This document shows positions 8,610-17,692 of a stretch of DNA of 64,000 nt, piece by piece. Made by a program: the position numbers and the translations under genes. The notes under the pieces are model-generated. The model was not told the origin of the DNA. It saw only the letters and a list, made by a program, of their open reading frames with translations, and searched no databases. The stretch comes from Flavobacteriales bacterium. GTDB lineage: Bacteria; Bacteroidota; Bacteroidia; Flavobacteriales_F; PHOS-HE28. How positions within the stretch are numbered: position 1 is the first letter of the stretch; every line of letters begins with the position of its first letter. The DNA lies in contig JADJXH010000003.1 of the NCBI GenBank assembly GCA_016715895.1, positions 682,001-746,000 of the forward strand, written 5' to 3'.

Positions 8610-9278
8610 ATGGCCCCCACCCTCGCCGAACGCTACCACGCTGTGAAGGCCGGTCTGCGGCCCGGAGTGACGCTGGTGGCCGTGAGCAAGACGCGCACGG
8701 TGGACGAGATCCGGGCCCTCTACGAGCTGGGGCAGCGCGACTTCGGCGAGAACTATCCGCAGGAGCTGCGCGAGAAGACCCCGCAGCTGCCGGGCGACAT
8801 CCGATGGCACTTCATCGGCCACCTGCAGCGCAGCAACGTGAAGCATGTGGTGCCATTGGTGCACCTGATCCACGGGGTGGACAGTGCGCGGTTGGCGGAG
8901 GAGATCGACAAGCGCGCGGCCGCCGTGGGCCGCACCATCGACATCCTGCTGCAGGTGCACATCGCGCAGGAAGAGACCAAGCACGGGCTGTCACCGGACG
9001 AACTGCACGAAGCGGTGCGGAGCTGGCCGTGGTCCACGTGGCCGCACCTGCGGGTCCGCGGGCTGATGGGCATGGCCAGCAACACGGACGATCGCGACCA
9101 GGTGCGCGGTGAGTTCGAGGGCCTCAAGCGGCTGTTCGACGCGGTGGCCGGTGCCGACGCCCGGTCGCCAGGCGTTTTCGACACGTTGAGCATGGGCATG
9201 AGCGGCGATGCCGGGCTGGCCCAGGCCGCGGGCAGCACCCTGGTGCGCATCGGCACGGCCCTCTTCGGTCCGCGGTAG
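8610..9278 (+). CDS. YggS/PLPBP family PLP-binding protein
   Basis: A 222-residue PLP homeostasis protein that carries pyridoxal phosphate as a Schiff base and balances cytosolic B6 and amino-acid pools; it is not an active racemase. The PLP lysine is Lys27 in LVAVSKTRT. Other family marks are GENYPQEL, WHFIGHLQRSNVK and the phosphate-binding LSMGMSGD near residue 193. The ATG at 8610 is 5 bp after the DUF1015 stop. It probably ends the serC-serA-DUF1015 transcript, where three of the four gene products handle amino-acid or PLP chemistry. Confidence 0.93.
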   Translation: MAPTLAERYHAVKAGLRPGVTLVAVSKTRTVDEIRALYELGQRDFGENYPQELREKTPQLPGDIRWHFIGHLQRSNVKHVVPLVHLIHGVDSARLAEEIDKRAAAVGRTIDILLQVHIAQEETKHGLSPDELHEAVRSWPWSTWPHLRVRGLMGMASNTDDRDQVRGEFEGLKRLFDAVAGADARSPGVFDTLSMGMSGDAGLAQAAGSTLVRIGTALFGPR

Positions 9279-9353
9279 GATCTCCACAGGCAGGCAACCC
9301 CGGCCGGGGATCACGTCTTTCCCTCGTAACTTGGTGCACCCTATCCGTCCGGC

Positions 9354-10373
9354 ATGACACGGAACCCTACCCTGCTCGGTCTTCTCCTTGCCGTGTCCGT
9401 CCCCATCAGCGCGCAGCGCAACGTGGAGGTGGGCGTGTCCCAAGGCATCACCAACTACTACGGCGACCTGGGCAACGAGGAGGGCGCGGTGCAATGGGGC
9501 AGCACCCGTCCGGGCATGGCCATCACCGTGCGCGATTTCCTCAACAACAAGAAGCGGTACGTCACCCGGGCCATCACCACGGAAGCGCGGTTCAGCTGGA
9601 ACCGCGTGGGCTACAACGAGGCCGATCCGGTGGGCGGCATGAGCGGGATCGACCTGCGGAACTACCGCCGCGGGCTCAACTTCCGCACGGACCTGTACGG
9701 ACTGAGCACCCACCTGGTGCTGAACGCCTACCGCGAGCCGTACAAGCCCCTCTTCAAGCAGCGCTTCTTCGCCTTCTTCTACATCGGGGTGGGTGTGTAC
9801 TACGGCCGTCCGAAGGCCGACCTGTTCAACGGGGCGCAGGACATCGCCAACCGCTACCACTTCTGGGAGGACGGCACCATCCGCAACGCGCCGCGCGACA
9901 CCCCGGAGGACCAGGCGCAGATCATCCAGCAGGACGGCACCTACGAGACCGACCTGTACAGCTGGGTGACCGAGGGCAACAGCGCGGCCGGAGAAGGCAC
10001 CACCTTGGAGCGCACGAGCCCCTGGCACATCGGCGTGCCCATGGGCATGGGCATGCGCTACATGATCACCCGCAAGATCTCCCTGGGCCTGGAGTTCTCC
10101 TACATCAGCTTCTTCACCGACAAGCTGGACGACGTGAGCGACCGCTACGCCACGTGGAACGAGATCGACCAGACCTACCCCGGCGACCCGTCCAGGCAGG
10201 AGCTGGCGCGCTACATCAGCGACCCCACGGGCTGGGGCACCATCGGCACCATCGACCCGAAGACCAGTCCGCGCGGCAATCCGCAGCTGCCCGACGGCAT
10301 CAGCTACTTCAGCCTGGAAGTAAGCTACAAATTCAAGCGCAAGCCGGGCCGCCGCAGCTTCGTGAGCCTGTGA
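9354..10373 (+). CDS. Outer-membrane beta-barrel protein (DUF6089-like)
   Basis: A 339-residue envelope protein with a signal peptide (1-20, ending ISAQ) followed by alternating aromatic/polar strands typical of an outer-membrane beta-barrel: VEVGVSQGITNYYGDLGN, FAFFYIGVGVYYG, MGMGMRYMITRKISLGLEFSY, and a closing ISYFSLEVSYKFKRK. It resembles the DUF6089 family of Bacteroidota; the assignment is from memory of that pattern and the function is unknown. TAACTTGG at 9327-9334 is a weak -7 candidate. A strong terminator follows 26 bp after the stop. Confidence 0.82.
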   Translation: MTRNPTLLGLLLAVSVPISAQRNVEVGVSQGITNYYGDLGNEEGAVQWGSTRPGMAITVRDFLNNKKRYVTRAITTEARFSWNRVGYNEADPVGGMSGIDLRNYRRGLNFRTDLYGLSTHLVLNAYREPYKPLFKQRFFAFFYIGVGVYYGRPKADLFNGAQDIANRYHFWEDGTIRNAPRDTPEDQAQIIQQDGTYETDLYSWVTEGNSAAGEGTTLERTSPWHIGVPMGMGMRYMITRKISLGLEFSYISFFTDKLDDVSDRYATWNEIDQTYPGDPSRQELARYISDPTGWGTIGTIDPKTSPRGNPQLPDGISYFSLEVSYKFKRKPGRRSFVSL

Positions 10374-10399
10374 CCGCGGCCGTTACCGTGTGAAGAGAG

Positions 10400-10421
10400 G
10401 CCCCCGACGACGGGGGCTTTT
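10400..10421 (+). terminator. Rho-independent terminator
   Basis: A 7-bp perfect GC stem (GCCCCCG / CGGGGGC, 10400-10406 with 10411-10417), ACGA loop, and TTTT tail. It closes the outer-membrane protein gene. Confidence 0.85.
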
Positions 10422-10522
10422 CCATTCCAAGGCCTGCCTGCGCGTTGTCATTTGGGCGCACGCCCTTCGATGCCGACCTTCGCGACGCTCCGGCGCACCG
10501 CACCAGCGGCCTGCCGGGTCCG

Positions 10523-11587
10523 ATGGTCAAGCTTGGACCGATCACCGACCCCACGTACACCGCACCAGTGTCCTGGAACGCCCTGGACCGCTTCTTTCTG
10601 CGCTACATCCGCGATGAGCGGGACCTCCCCTTCATCCACCTCTCGCTGAAGATCACCTTCTCGCTGATCCCCCTGGGCGTGCTGCTGTACCTGCCCTTCG
10701 TCAAGGGCTGGTGGTGGGTGCTGGTGGCGGTGGCCTACCAATACGTCAACAACGTCACGTTCAAAGGCCCCTTCGGCCTGATGCTGCATTGCACCAGCCA
10801 CCGGCCGCTCTTCAAGAAGGAGTACGAGTTCCTCAACCACTACATCCCCTGGGTGCTGGCGCCCTTCTTCGGCCACTCGCCGGAGACCTACTTCGCGCAC
10901 CACGTGGGCATGCACCATGCGGAGAACAACCTGGAGGACGACGACAGCACCACCATGCCGTACCGCCGCGACTCGGTCAGGGGCTTCGCGCACTACTTCG
11001 GCCGCTTCCTCTTCGCGGGCATCTACCACCTGGCGGCCTACTTCTTCATGAAGAAGCGCAAGCGCCTGCTGTACCGGGCGGTGCGGGGCGAGCTGCTCTT
11101 CATCGCCTTCTGCACGGCGCTCTGTTTCGTGAACTGGCCCGCCACGGTGGTGGTCTTCATCATCCCCTTCGTGCTGTTCCGCATGGTGGCCATGATGGGC
11201 AACTGGGCGCAGCACGCCTTCCTGCGCGCGGAGGACCCCGCCAACAGCTACTGGAACAGCATCACCTGCATCAACACGAAGTACAACCACAAGTGCTGGA
11301 ACGACGGCTACCACATCAGCCACCACATCAAGCCCAGCATGCACTGGACGGAGCATCCCACGTACTTCCAGAAGACGCTGGCGCAGTATGCGGAGCGGGA
11401 TGCGATCGTGTTCGACGGCATCCACTTCCTGCACGTCTTCTTCTGGCTGATGGCCAAGCGCTACGACCTGCTGGCGAAGCACTACGTGGACCTGCACGGG
11501 CGCTACCGCACGGATGCGGAGGTGGCCGAAATGCTGCGGGGCCGCACACGCCCCATCCCCTTCGCGAGCCAGCTGGTGGCCGCCTAG
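10523..11587 (+). CDS. Membrane fatty acid desaturase
   Basis: A 354-residue integral membrane di-iron desaturase that puts double bonds into acyl chains. The histidine boxes are present: LHCTSH, then HHVGMHHAENN, then NDGYHISHHIKPSMHWTEH near the C-terminus. Hydrophobic segments lie between them (SLIPLGVLLYLPF, WWWVLVAVAY, ELLFIAFCTALCFV, ATVVVFIIPFVLF). The ATG at 10523 is preferred; a TTG 26 codons upstream would add a low-complexity extension. The HEAT-repeat gene starts 4 bp after the stop. Substrate and double-bond position cannot be read from sequence. Confidence 0.9.
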   Translation: MVKLGPITDPTYTAPVSWNALDRFFLRYIRDERDLPFIHLSLKITFSLIPLGVLLYLPFVKGWWWVLVAVAYQYVNNVTFKGPFGLMLHCTSHRPLFKKEYEFLNHYIPWVLAPFFGHSPETYFAHHVGMHHAENNLEDDDSTTMPYRRDSVRGFAHYFGRFLFAGIYHLAAYFFMKKRKRLLYRAVRGELLFIAFCTALCFVNWPATVVVFIIPFVLFRMVAMMGNWAQHAFLRAEDPANSYWNSITCINTKYNHKCWNDGYHISHHIKPSMHWTEHPTYFQKTLAQYAERDAIVFDGIHFLHVFFWLMAKRYDLLAKHYVDLHGRYRTDAEVAEMLRGRTRPIPFASQLVAA

Positions 11588-11591
11588 CGCC

Positions 11592-12122
11592 ATGTCGAAG
11601 CCTGCGATGGAACCGGTGTTCGCCGCGCTGCTGAGCGCCGACGATGCGAAGGTGCTCGGGGCCCTCGCGGCCGTGGAGGCCCGTGGCGATGTGCGCGCCA
11701 TCCGTCCCCTGCTGCATGCCCTCGCCGGCGCGCGGGACCAGGGCGTGCGCCAGCGCATCACCAGCCTGTTGAACCAGGTGAAGGTGCCCGGTGCGGCCGC
11801 GGAGCTCATCGCGGCGCTGGACGAGCCCACGCTGGCGGGCGTGCGCCCGGCGGTGCTGTCGGCCCTGTGGAACGCCGGCCTCGACGTGCGCGACCACCTG
11901 GAGGTGCTGGTGGGCGTGGCCATCAGCGGCACATCGGAAGAGTGCTTCGAGTGCCTGACCGTGGTGGAGAACCAGGAGCTGTGGCCCGAGCGGGCGGCCC
12001 GCACCTCGGTGACGCGCCTGCGCAAAGCCGCCGCTGCCGAGGCCGACCCGTACAAGGCCACCCTGCTGAACGACCTGCGCGCCGTGCTGGACGACCATCT
12101 CGGCCGCACCGCCGAGGACTGA
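11592..12122 (+). CDS. Small HEAT-repeat-like protein
   Basis: A 176-residue all-helical protein with HEAT-like repeats: ALLSADDAKVLGALAAVEARGDVRAIRPLLHALAG, RQRITSLLNQVKVPGAAAELIAALDEP, and VRPAVLSALWNAGLDVRDHLEVLVGV. Such proteins act as scaffolds; no catalytic residues are evident. There is no signal peptide, so it is probably cytoplasmic. It begins 4 bp after the desaturase stop and is likely co-transcribed. The partner is unknown. Confidence 0.75.
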   Translation: MSKPAMEPVFAALLSADDAKVLGALAAVEARGDVRAIRPLLHALAGARDQGVRQRITSLLNQVKVPGAAAELIAALDEPTLAGVRPAVLSALWNAGLDVRDHLEVLVGVAISGTSEECFECLTVVENQELWPERAARTSVTRLRKAAAAEADPYKATLLNDLRAVLDDHLGRTAED

Positions 12123-12136
12123 GCAGGACCTTTCCA

Positions 12137-12235
12137 CACAGGCCTCCAGCCGCCAGCCACAGGCCTCCAGCCTCCGGCCGCATCGTCCCTACCCCTACCC
12201 CTGCGCCTGCGCCTGCTCCTGCACCCGCCCCTGCC
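12137..12235. repeat. Simple-sequence and short direct repeats between genes
   Basis: The 15-mer CACAGGCCTCCAGCC occurs at 12137-12151 and 12158-12172 (period 21). Next, 12187-12235 is a degenerate CCTRCC/CCTGCG hexamer array, C-rich on the plus strand. It lies between the HEAT-repeat and WG-repeat genes. Confidence 0.7.
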
Positions 12236-12295
12236 GCGCACCCGCTTGCACGTCTCCCCTCCGCTGCCCACCTTTCGGGACCACAACCCACGCCC

Positions 12296-13345
12296 ATGCG
12301 CACCCTCACCCTCGTTCTTCCCCTGCTGGCGGCCACTGTGGCTCAGGGCCAGCGCTACATCGCCCAGGTGAAACCCACCGGTCAGGAGCTTTGGGGCTAC
12401 CTGAGCAGCACGGGTGAGATGGTGGTGCCGCCCACCTACAAGAGCTGCTTCCGCTTCAACGAGAGCGGGTACGCGGCGGTGAACGACCCGGCCACCAAGA
12501 ACGGAGGCTTCATCAACACCAAGGGTGAACGGATGGCCACCGAGGTGCCGGCCTTCCAGCTCATCAGCAGCTTCGGCGGTGGCGATGTGCAGGGCTTCAG
12601 CTGCGGGCTGGCGCCGGTGAAAGTGGGCGAGCTGTGGGGCTTCATGAACACCCAGGGCAAGCTGGCCATCCAGCCCGTGTACGACAAGGTGGACGCCTTC
12701 GAGAGCTGCCTCAGCACGGTGATGAAGGGCAAGAAGCTCTTCATCCTCACGGCCGAGGGCAAGGAAACGCCCGTGGCCGATGCCGGCATCCTGGACGTGA
12801 AGAGCTTCACGGATGGGCTGGCGCCCTTCAAGACCAAGGACAAGCTGCACGGCTTCATGAACGGCGAGCAGCAGGTGGTGATCCCGGCCGCGTACATGTC
12901 GGTGGGTTATTTCAGCGGCGGGCTGGCCTGGGCGAAGGACAAGAGCGAGAAGGTGGGCTTCATCGACAAGCAGGGCAAGTGGGTGATCGAGCCCAAGTTC
13001 GACGCGGCCAAGGAGATGGACCCCACCAGCGGCCTGGCGCGGGTGAAGAGCGGCGAGGTGTGGTACTATGTGGACCGCACGGGCAGGGAGGTGCGCCCCA
13101 GCGGCGCCACGGGCCTGGGCGACTTCAGTGAGGGGCTGGCCGAGGCCAAGCAGGGCGAGCTCACCGGCTTCCTGGGCCCCGATGGCTCTTGGGCCATCCC
13201 GCCGAAGTTCCAAGGTGCCCGCGCCTTCAAGAACGGCTTCGCCGCCGCCAAGCAAGGCGAGCTCTGGGGATACATCAACACCAAGGGCGACTGGGTGATC
13301 GAACCCAAGTTCGACACCGTGAAGGACATGGAGAAGGTGCCGTGA
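12296..13345 (+). CDS. Secreted WG-repeat protein
   Basis: A 349-residue protein made of about eight WG (tryptophan-glycine) repeats behind a signal peptide (1-18, ending AQGQ). The repeats follow the pattern xLWGYINTxGxWVIxPKFDxxxxF, for example ELWGYLSSTGEMVVPPTY, ELWGFMNTQGKLAIQPVY, KVGFIDKQGKWVIEPKF and ELWGYINTKGDWVIEPKF. WG repeats form beta-rich surface or periplasmic domains of unproven role, perhaps binding polymers. The ATG at 12296 fits the signal peptide. It converges on the T9SS gene 14 bp away. Function unknown. Confidence 0.87.
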   Translation: MRTLTLVLPLLAATVAQGQRYIAQVKPTGQELWGYLSSTGEMVVPPTYKSCFRFNESGYAAVNDPATKNGGFINTKGERMATEVPAFQLISSFGGGDVQGFSCGLAPVKVGELWGFMNTQGKLAIQPVYDKVDAFESCLSTVMKGKKLFILTAEGKETPVADAGILDVKSFTDGLAPFKTKDKLHGFMNGEQQVVIPAAYMSVGYFSGGLAWAKDKSEKVGFIDKQGKWVIEPKFDAAKEMDPTSGLARVKSGEVWYYVDRTGREVRPSGATGLGDFSEGLAEAKQGELTGFLGPDGSWAIPPKFQGARAFKNGFAAAKQGELWGYINTKGDWVIEPKFDTVKDMEKVP

Positions 13346-13359
13346 TCCGGCTCCATCCT

Positions 13360-14742
13360 CTACCCACGCAGCACCTTCGCCACACGCACACCATGACCAT
13401 CACTACGTAGGATGTACAGGCCTCGCGCGGCAAGGACAAGGTCCACAAGGACGCTTTTTTGGCCTGAACCGATAGCAAGGCGCAGCACACATCGACCCAT
13501 TGCATCATGCACGGTCAATGTGCGGCATGCTTCGTCCCAGCCACTTACGGTGAAGAGACCATCGGCACGCTCCTGCGTGCTTAGCGTCTGGTCGGTGGAC
13601 ATCGCTTGTTGCTGCACGCTTACGGGAACGCTGCACGTATCCTCATAGGCCCCCCCGATCCACTTGGCCACCCCGTTCACCGGGATGCCATTGATGTTGT
13701 TGGCCGGGGCCACGGCCACATAGAGCGTGTCCTGTAGGAAAGCCAGGCTCGTTGTGGTCGCGCTCATCGGAAAGCTGGTGCCCAGGCCGCACCATTGGAC
13801 CCCATCCCACACGGCAATGCGCTGTGCGGGTACATCCCCCGCGCAACCAATGCCGCCCGCCACGAACAACTTATCCCCATGCACCACCATGTCGTACACC
13901 GGCGCGCTGAACGAGTAGCCGCAGTAGCCATCCTGCAAATGGCCACCAACCGCATGCCATTCATCCCCATCCCAACGCATGATCCCGTGACCGGCATTAC
14001 CGTCCGCGAGGCGCACCGATCCAGCCGCGTACAGATCACCCTGGTACACCGCCATGGCGTTCAACCCGGAGAAGCCACCGAGCACACCGGGCCCTACAGC
14101 GACCCACTCTGTGCCGTTGAAGCGCATGATGCCCTTGGTGCCATCATTCAGGCTCACCGGACCGCAGGCATACACTTCGCCTTGATAGTAAGCGATGTCC
14201 TGGATCAAGGTGCCGGATGGCAGCCCGGGGATCAGACCCAGGTTCACCCATTCGTTGCCATCTCGCTTGGCCACGCCATTGCAGTAGTGGCCATCCGCAA
14301 AGTCGAACGTGCCTGCCATGTAAAGGCTGCCGTTCAGTACGCGCAGCTTCTCCACGCTGCCATCGAGGAGGGAGCCGTAGGCCGCCCATTGGCCGTTCGC
14401 GTAGCAGGCCACCTGCGACACCGGAACACCATCCACTTCAGTGAACCCCCCTCCAACGATCAGGCTATCCTGCCAACGTTCGACCGTGGTGACCACTTGA
14501 TCGAAGATGCCAAGTGTATCCCATAGACCTCCAGAGTACCGTAACAGAGCATGCTGGCCTGGGGTGAGCTGCAAATACCCACACACATAGAGCGAGCCAC
14601 TGCTCGTATCCACGGGAAGACTGAAGATCCAATTGGTAGGCACCTGCAGTTGAGGCATACCTGCATCGACCCAGTTTGTCTGGCCGTTCGAGACGGAGGG
14701 GCAGGCGATGACGAGCGCAGCGATCCAGGTCCGCATGTTCAT
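13360..14742 (-). CDS. Secreted beta-propeller-like protein with atypical T9SS-like tail
   Basis: About 460 residues: a signal peptide (ending SNGQ) and repeated Kelch/propeller-like units such as IAYYQGEVYACGPVSLNDGTKGIMRFNGTEWVAVGPG and MAVYQGDLYAAGSVRLADG, each pairing an 'activity displayed' strand with 'WxxVG'. The final ~75 residues (FTVSGWDEACRTLTVHDAMGR onward) look like a sorting domain without the usual PNP motif and closely match the tail of the adjacent gene. I start at ATG 14742 (another ATG is at 14736), 7 bp after the upstream stop. Base composition is visibly less GC-rich than neighbours. Function unknown. Confidence 0.8.
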   Translation of the reverse strand: MNMRTWIAALVIACPSVSNGQTNWVDAGMPQLQVPTNWIFSLPVDTSSGSLYVCGYLQLTPGQHALLRYSGGLWDTLGIFDQVVTTVERWQDSLIVGGGFTEVDGVPVSQVACYANGQWAAYGSLLDGSVEKLRVLNGSLYMAGTFDFADGHYCNGVAKRDGNEWVNLGLIPGLPSGTLIQDIAYYQGEVYACGPVSLNDGTKGIMRFNGTEWVAVGPGVLGGFSGLNAMAVYQGDLYAAGSVRLADGNAGHGIMRWDGDEWHAVGGHLQDGYCGYSFSAPVYDMVVHGDKLFVAGGIGCAGDVPAQRIAVWDGVQWCGLGTSFPMSATTTSLAFLQDTLYVAVAPANNINGIPVNGVAKWIGGAYEDTCSVPVSVQQQAMSTDQTLSTQERADGLFTVSGWDEACRTLTVHDAMGRCVLRLAIGSGQKSVLVDLVLAARGLYILRSDGHGVRVAKVLRG

Positions 14743-14749
14743 GAGGTCT

Positions 14750-17260
14750 TTATCGACGAACGATACGCGCCCCACGCGGCGAAGCTCCTTCGCTTCGTAG
14801 CAGGTAGGTGCCTGGTGCCAGATGCCTCAGGTCCAGCGTCACCGAGCGCTGGTGGGCAGCGACCGCAAGCTGCTGAACGCCTCTGCCGGATGGATCGTAC
14901 ACGGATAATGAGCGGCATCCCGGGTCCCAGCCCCTAACAGAGAAGCACCCCTGATCGAGCTCCAGTACGATAAGCCCATTGCTCACGCCGGCGTGTCCAT
15001 GTTCCTCAAGCCCTGTGAACAAGTCGGTGCAAAGGGCCACGATGAAACCGTCACGCGTGCTGGGGTAGAAATAGAGATCATCGTACCACGCCGGCGCACC
15101 GGGGTTGTACAGGGGGAAGGCCGAGAAGGGGTCGAGGTCCTTGGAGGTATGGCCACCCGCGTAGAGCAATGCGCCCCGCCAGGCGAGAGTGTGGAGGCTT
15201 TCGCCTAAGAGTCCCGATCCACCGCCCAGATAGGTCGAATGCACCAGCGCATGTGCGGGTGTGAAGACCATGAGCATGGCGTCCAGACCGTCCTGCACTG
15301 TGCCTTGGTAGTCGGACACCAGGGCGTCCTGCATGTAGATGCCGCTGAGCTCGGCCAATGGAAGCGTGGCGTCTTCGGTATAACCGCCGACATAGATGTT
15401 GCCTAAGGCATCGGTGGTCACACATTCCAGCACGTTCTCGCCGGTGCCGCTCACGTAAGTGCCCCACACGAGCTGCCGGCTGCCACTGCCAAAGCGCAGG
15501 ATGAAACCGCCCTGTCCGGCATTCGTAAGGTCGTTCCATCCGTTTCCGGGCTCCGTGGGCATATCCGTGCTACTGGTGCCGCCCACCATCAGGATATCAC
15601 CGTTGGGCGCGATGGCCAGGCTGTTGGTGCCCGGTCGATCCTCCCCCCCGCCTCCGATGGCCGTGGCCCATGTACACACCGCGTTGGTGTTGAAGGTGAG
15701 GATGAAGGCATCCGTACCACCGGCGTTCACTCCTTGATCGTACGCGAAGGCGCCCCCGTCCACGGTGGTCACATCGCCTTCGGTCCAGCCGGATACGACG
15801 AATCCGGTGCCACTGGCACGCACATCCTGTGCGGCATCGTCCTCGTCGCTGCCATACGGCGTGGACCACAGCAACTGATCGGTGCCACCGAACAGCGCCA
15901 TGAAGCCATCCCGTTGGCCACCCGCATAAGCCCAGCTTGAAGCACCGCTCCACGGTTGGATGGGCAAGCCGGTGCCGTCCGTCTCGCCCACGATCAACAG
16001 GCGGCCGAGCCCATCGAGCGCAAGGCCGTAGGCCGCTTCCCGGCCGTCACCGAAGTAGGTGGACCACAAGCAGGCCCCATTCTCACTGAACTTGCCGATG
16101 ATCGCCTTGCGTTGGACACCGGTTGCGCTTTGATCGTTGTAGGCACCGGTTAGTGGCTGACTGAACAAGCTATTATCCACGGAGTATCCAGCAACATACA
16201 CCTCTTGCGGACTTTTCGCGGCCACGCCCCAGCCCACGGTGTGGTCTCCGGCGCCGCCCCAATACACCGTCCACAGGAGCTCATGGTCAGGGCTGAACTT
16301 GGTGAGGAAGACCGCTTCGCCGGAAGCGACCAACTGGATACCGGCCGTCTGTGGGAAGGTGACGAAGGCACTGAGCGAGTAGCCCGTCACATAGTAGTTG
16401 CCGTCGCTGTCGGTGGCGCTGGCATGGATGCGCTCGCCATCGTCCCCGCCGAAATAGGTGCCCCAGCACAATGCATCCGGTGCGTTGGCGCCCGCCATGG
16501 GTTCTGGGCCGATCTGCAGCAGCACAGGCAGGTGCGGGTCGTAGCTATCGAACTGGAAGGTCACGATCCCCTGCCCTCCATTGGTCTCGTATTCGGCGTT
16601 CCAGTTCAATGCCACGATGGTACCGGTCGAATCCACTTGATAGGCCTGGGCTTGGCGCAGCTCGAGCCAGCGGCCGTTGCGATAGAGGCGCAATGTGCCG
16701 TTGACATCCACGTTGAGGCTGTCCTGTCCTTGAAAGCCGAGGACGAGGTTCCCCGGAATGAAGCCGGGTTTGCAAATGAAGGTCATCCGCGCGCCCGAAC
16801 TACCGCTGTAGAACTTCAGGTCGATGTCCTGGAAGAAGTCCTTGTAGAGCACAATGTCGTGGCCATGTACCTGCGAAACGCCGTTGGGGGCGGTATGGTC
16901 CAAATGGAAACTCTTGTAGTGCGGTTTGGGATCATATCCCTCCGGTTTGCTGAGCCGCGCACCTTTCCCGGAGGCGAACATGTGCACGTTGTACATGGTA
17001 TCCGATGTGCCGGGAATACCGTCCACCAAGGTCATGGAGAATGCGACACGTGAACTGTCCGACAGCCAGGATCGCGGCTGAGCTCCTTCGGAGTAGAACT
17101 TCACACGGTTGACCGGGCCGCCGCTCGAATCTGTGACCTGCCCCCCATTCTCCCAATACCCGATGGAGGGCTTCGGCTGCTCATTGTAGAGGTCAGGATA
17201 GTGCTGTCCGACCAGTGAAATTGGACCGCACACAAGGAGTAAGGCCCATGTTCGGTTCAT
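14750..17260 (-). CDS. Large SBBP-repeat (DUF7948-like) T9SS cargo protein
   Basis: An 836-residue exported protein. After a signal peptide (1-19) the first ~230 residues resemble the DUF7948 domain (KFYSEGAQPRSWLSDSSRVAFSM ... DIDLKFYSGSSGARMTFICKPG). A propeller of SBBP repeats follows, with recurrent WGTYFGGDDGERIHASATDSDGNYYVTGYS, WSTYFGDGREAAYGLALD and STYLGGGSGLLGESLH units. The tail (CFSVRGWDPGCRSLSVYDPSGRG to RIVRR) is sorting-domain-like. It is the first gene of a two-gene minus-strand unit with the next gene 7 bp on. An adhesin or surface structural role is plausible but unproven. Lower GC than flanks. Confidence 0.87.
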   Translation of the reverse strand: MNRTWALLLVCGPISLVGQHYPDLYNEQPKPSIGYWENGGQVTDSSGGPVNRVKFYSEGAQPRSWLSDSSRVAFSMTLVDGIPGTSDTMYNVHMFASGKGARLSKPEGYDPKPHYKSFHLDHTAPNGVSQVHGHDIVLYKDFFQDIDLKFYSGSSGARMTFICKPGFIPGNLVLGFQGQDSLNVDVNGTLRLYRNGRWLELRQAQAYQVDSTGTIVALNWNAEYETNGGQGIVTFQFDSYDPHLPVLLQIGPEPMAGANAPDALCWGTYFGGDDGERIHASATDSDGNYYVTGYSLSAFVTFPQTAGIQLVASGEAVFLTKFSPDHELLWTVYWGGAGDHTVGWGVAAKSPQEVYVAGYSVDNSLFSQPLTGAYNDQSATGVQRKAIIGKFSENGACLWSTYFGDGREAAYGLALDGLGRLLIVGETDGTGLPIQPWSGASSWAYAGGQRDGFMALFGGTDQLLWSTPYGSDEDDAAQDVRASGTGFVVSGWTEGDVTTVDGGAFAYDQGVNAGGTDAFILTFNTNAVCTWATAIGGGGEDRPGTNSLAIAPNGDILMVGGTSSTDMPTEPGNGWNDLTNAGQGGFILRFGSGSRQLVWGTYVSGTGENVLECVTTDALGNIYVGGYTEDATLPLAELSGIYMQDALVSDYQGTVQDGLDAMLMVFTPAHALVHSTYLGGGSGLLGESLHTLAWRGALLYAGGHTSKDLDPFSAFPLYNPGAPAWYDDLYFYPSTRDGFIVALCTDLFTGLEEHGHAGVSNGLIVLELDQGCFSVRGWDPGCRSLSVYDPSGRGVQQLAVAAHQRSVTLDLRHLAPGTYLLRSEGASPRGARIVRR

Positions 17261-17692
17261 CGTAAAGTGTAGGCGTTAGGTGGTGATGGAGGTTGCGGAA
17301 TTGACCGTGAAGCTAGTTCAGCCGAATGATCAATCCTAGCTTTCTTCATCACGATTGCGAATTCACATGACCTGGTCTCGACCCTTATTGAGTCGGCAGT
17401 CATTGGTTGAGGAACTCAAAGGCCGCATCGACATGGATCTATCGATCGGTCAACGTGTTACGCGATGAGCACACCCTCTATTTTTCTCCGCCGACTCAGA
17501 AATAGGTCAGATCCATCCATGGTTCAAGCCATGCCGGCAACTCGTCCCACTCACCACCTTCTGCTGCTCTCCACGCAGGAGAAGGACCCGAGCTGGTCCA
17601 TCGGCCCGGATGGTCTACCGAACCTTCTGTGAAGCGCGAGCATGCACTATTTTTCGCGCAGCATTCCCGCACTCCTCGTCCTTCAAAACGCC
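17261..17692. other. AT-richer intergenic region
   Basis: A 432-bp gap between a minus-strand and a plus-strand gene, clearly lower in GC than most of the window. I see no supported gene. TATTTTTC at 17648-17655 is a -7-like box for the plus-strand lipoprotein gene. The minus-strand start at 17260 has only a poor -7 match (TACACTTT). The inverted-looking CCGACTCAG/ACTCAGAAATAGG area near 17490-17510 is not a clean hairpin. Confidence 0.5.

Noticed and set aside
9291..9312. CCCCGGCCGGGG inverted repeat after the YggS gene
   Set aside because: Short palindrome with no T-tail; not enough for a terminator call.
12187..12235. CCTGCC-rich hexamer array as a CRISPR-like or VNTR locus
   Set aside because: Units are short and degenerate with no spacers; listed only as a simple repeat.
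10448..13255. A 935-codon open frame antisense to the desaturase and WG-repeat genes
   Set aside because: Overlaps several clear plus-strand genes and has a low-complexity translation.
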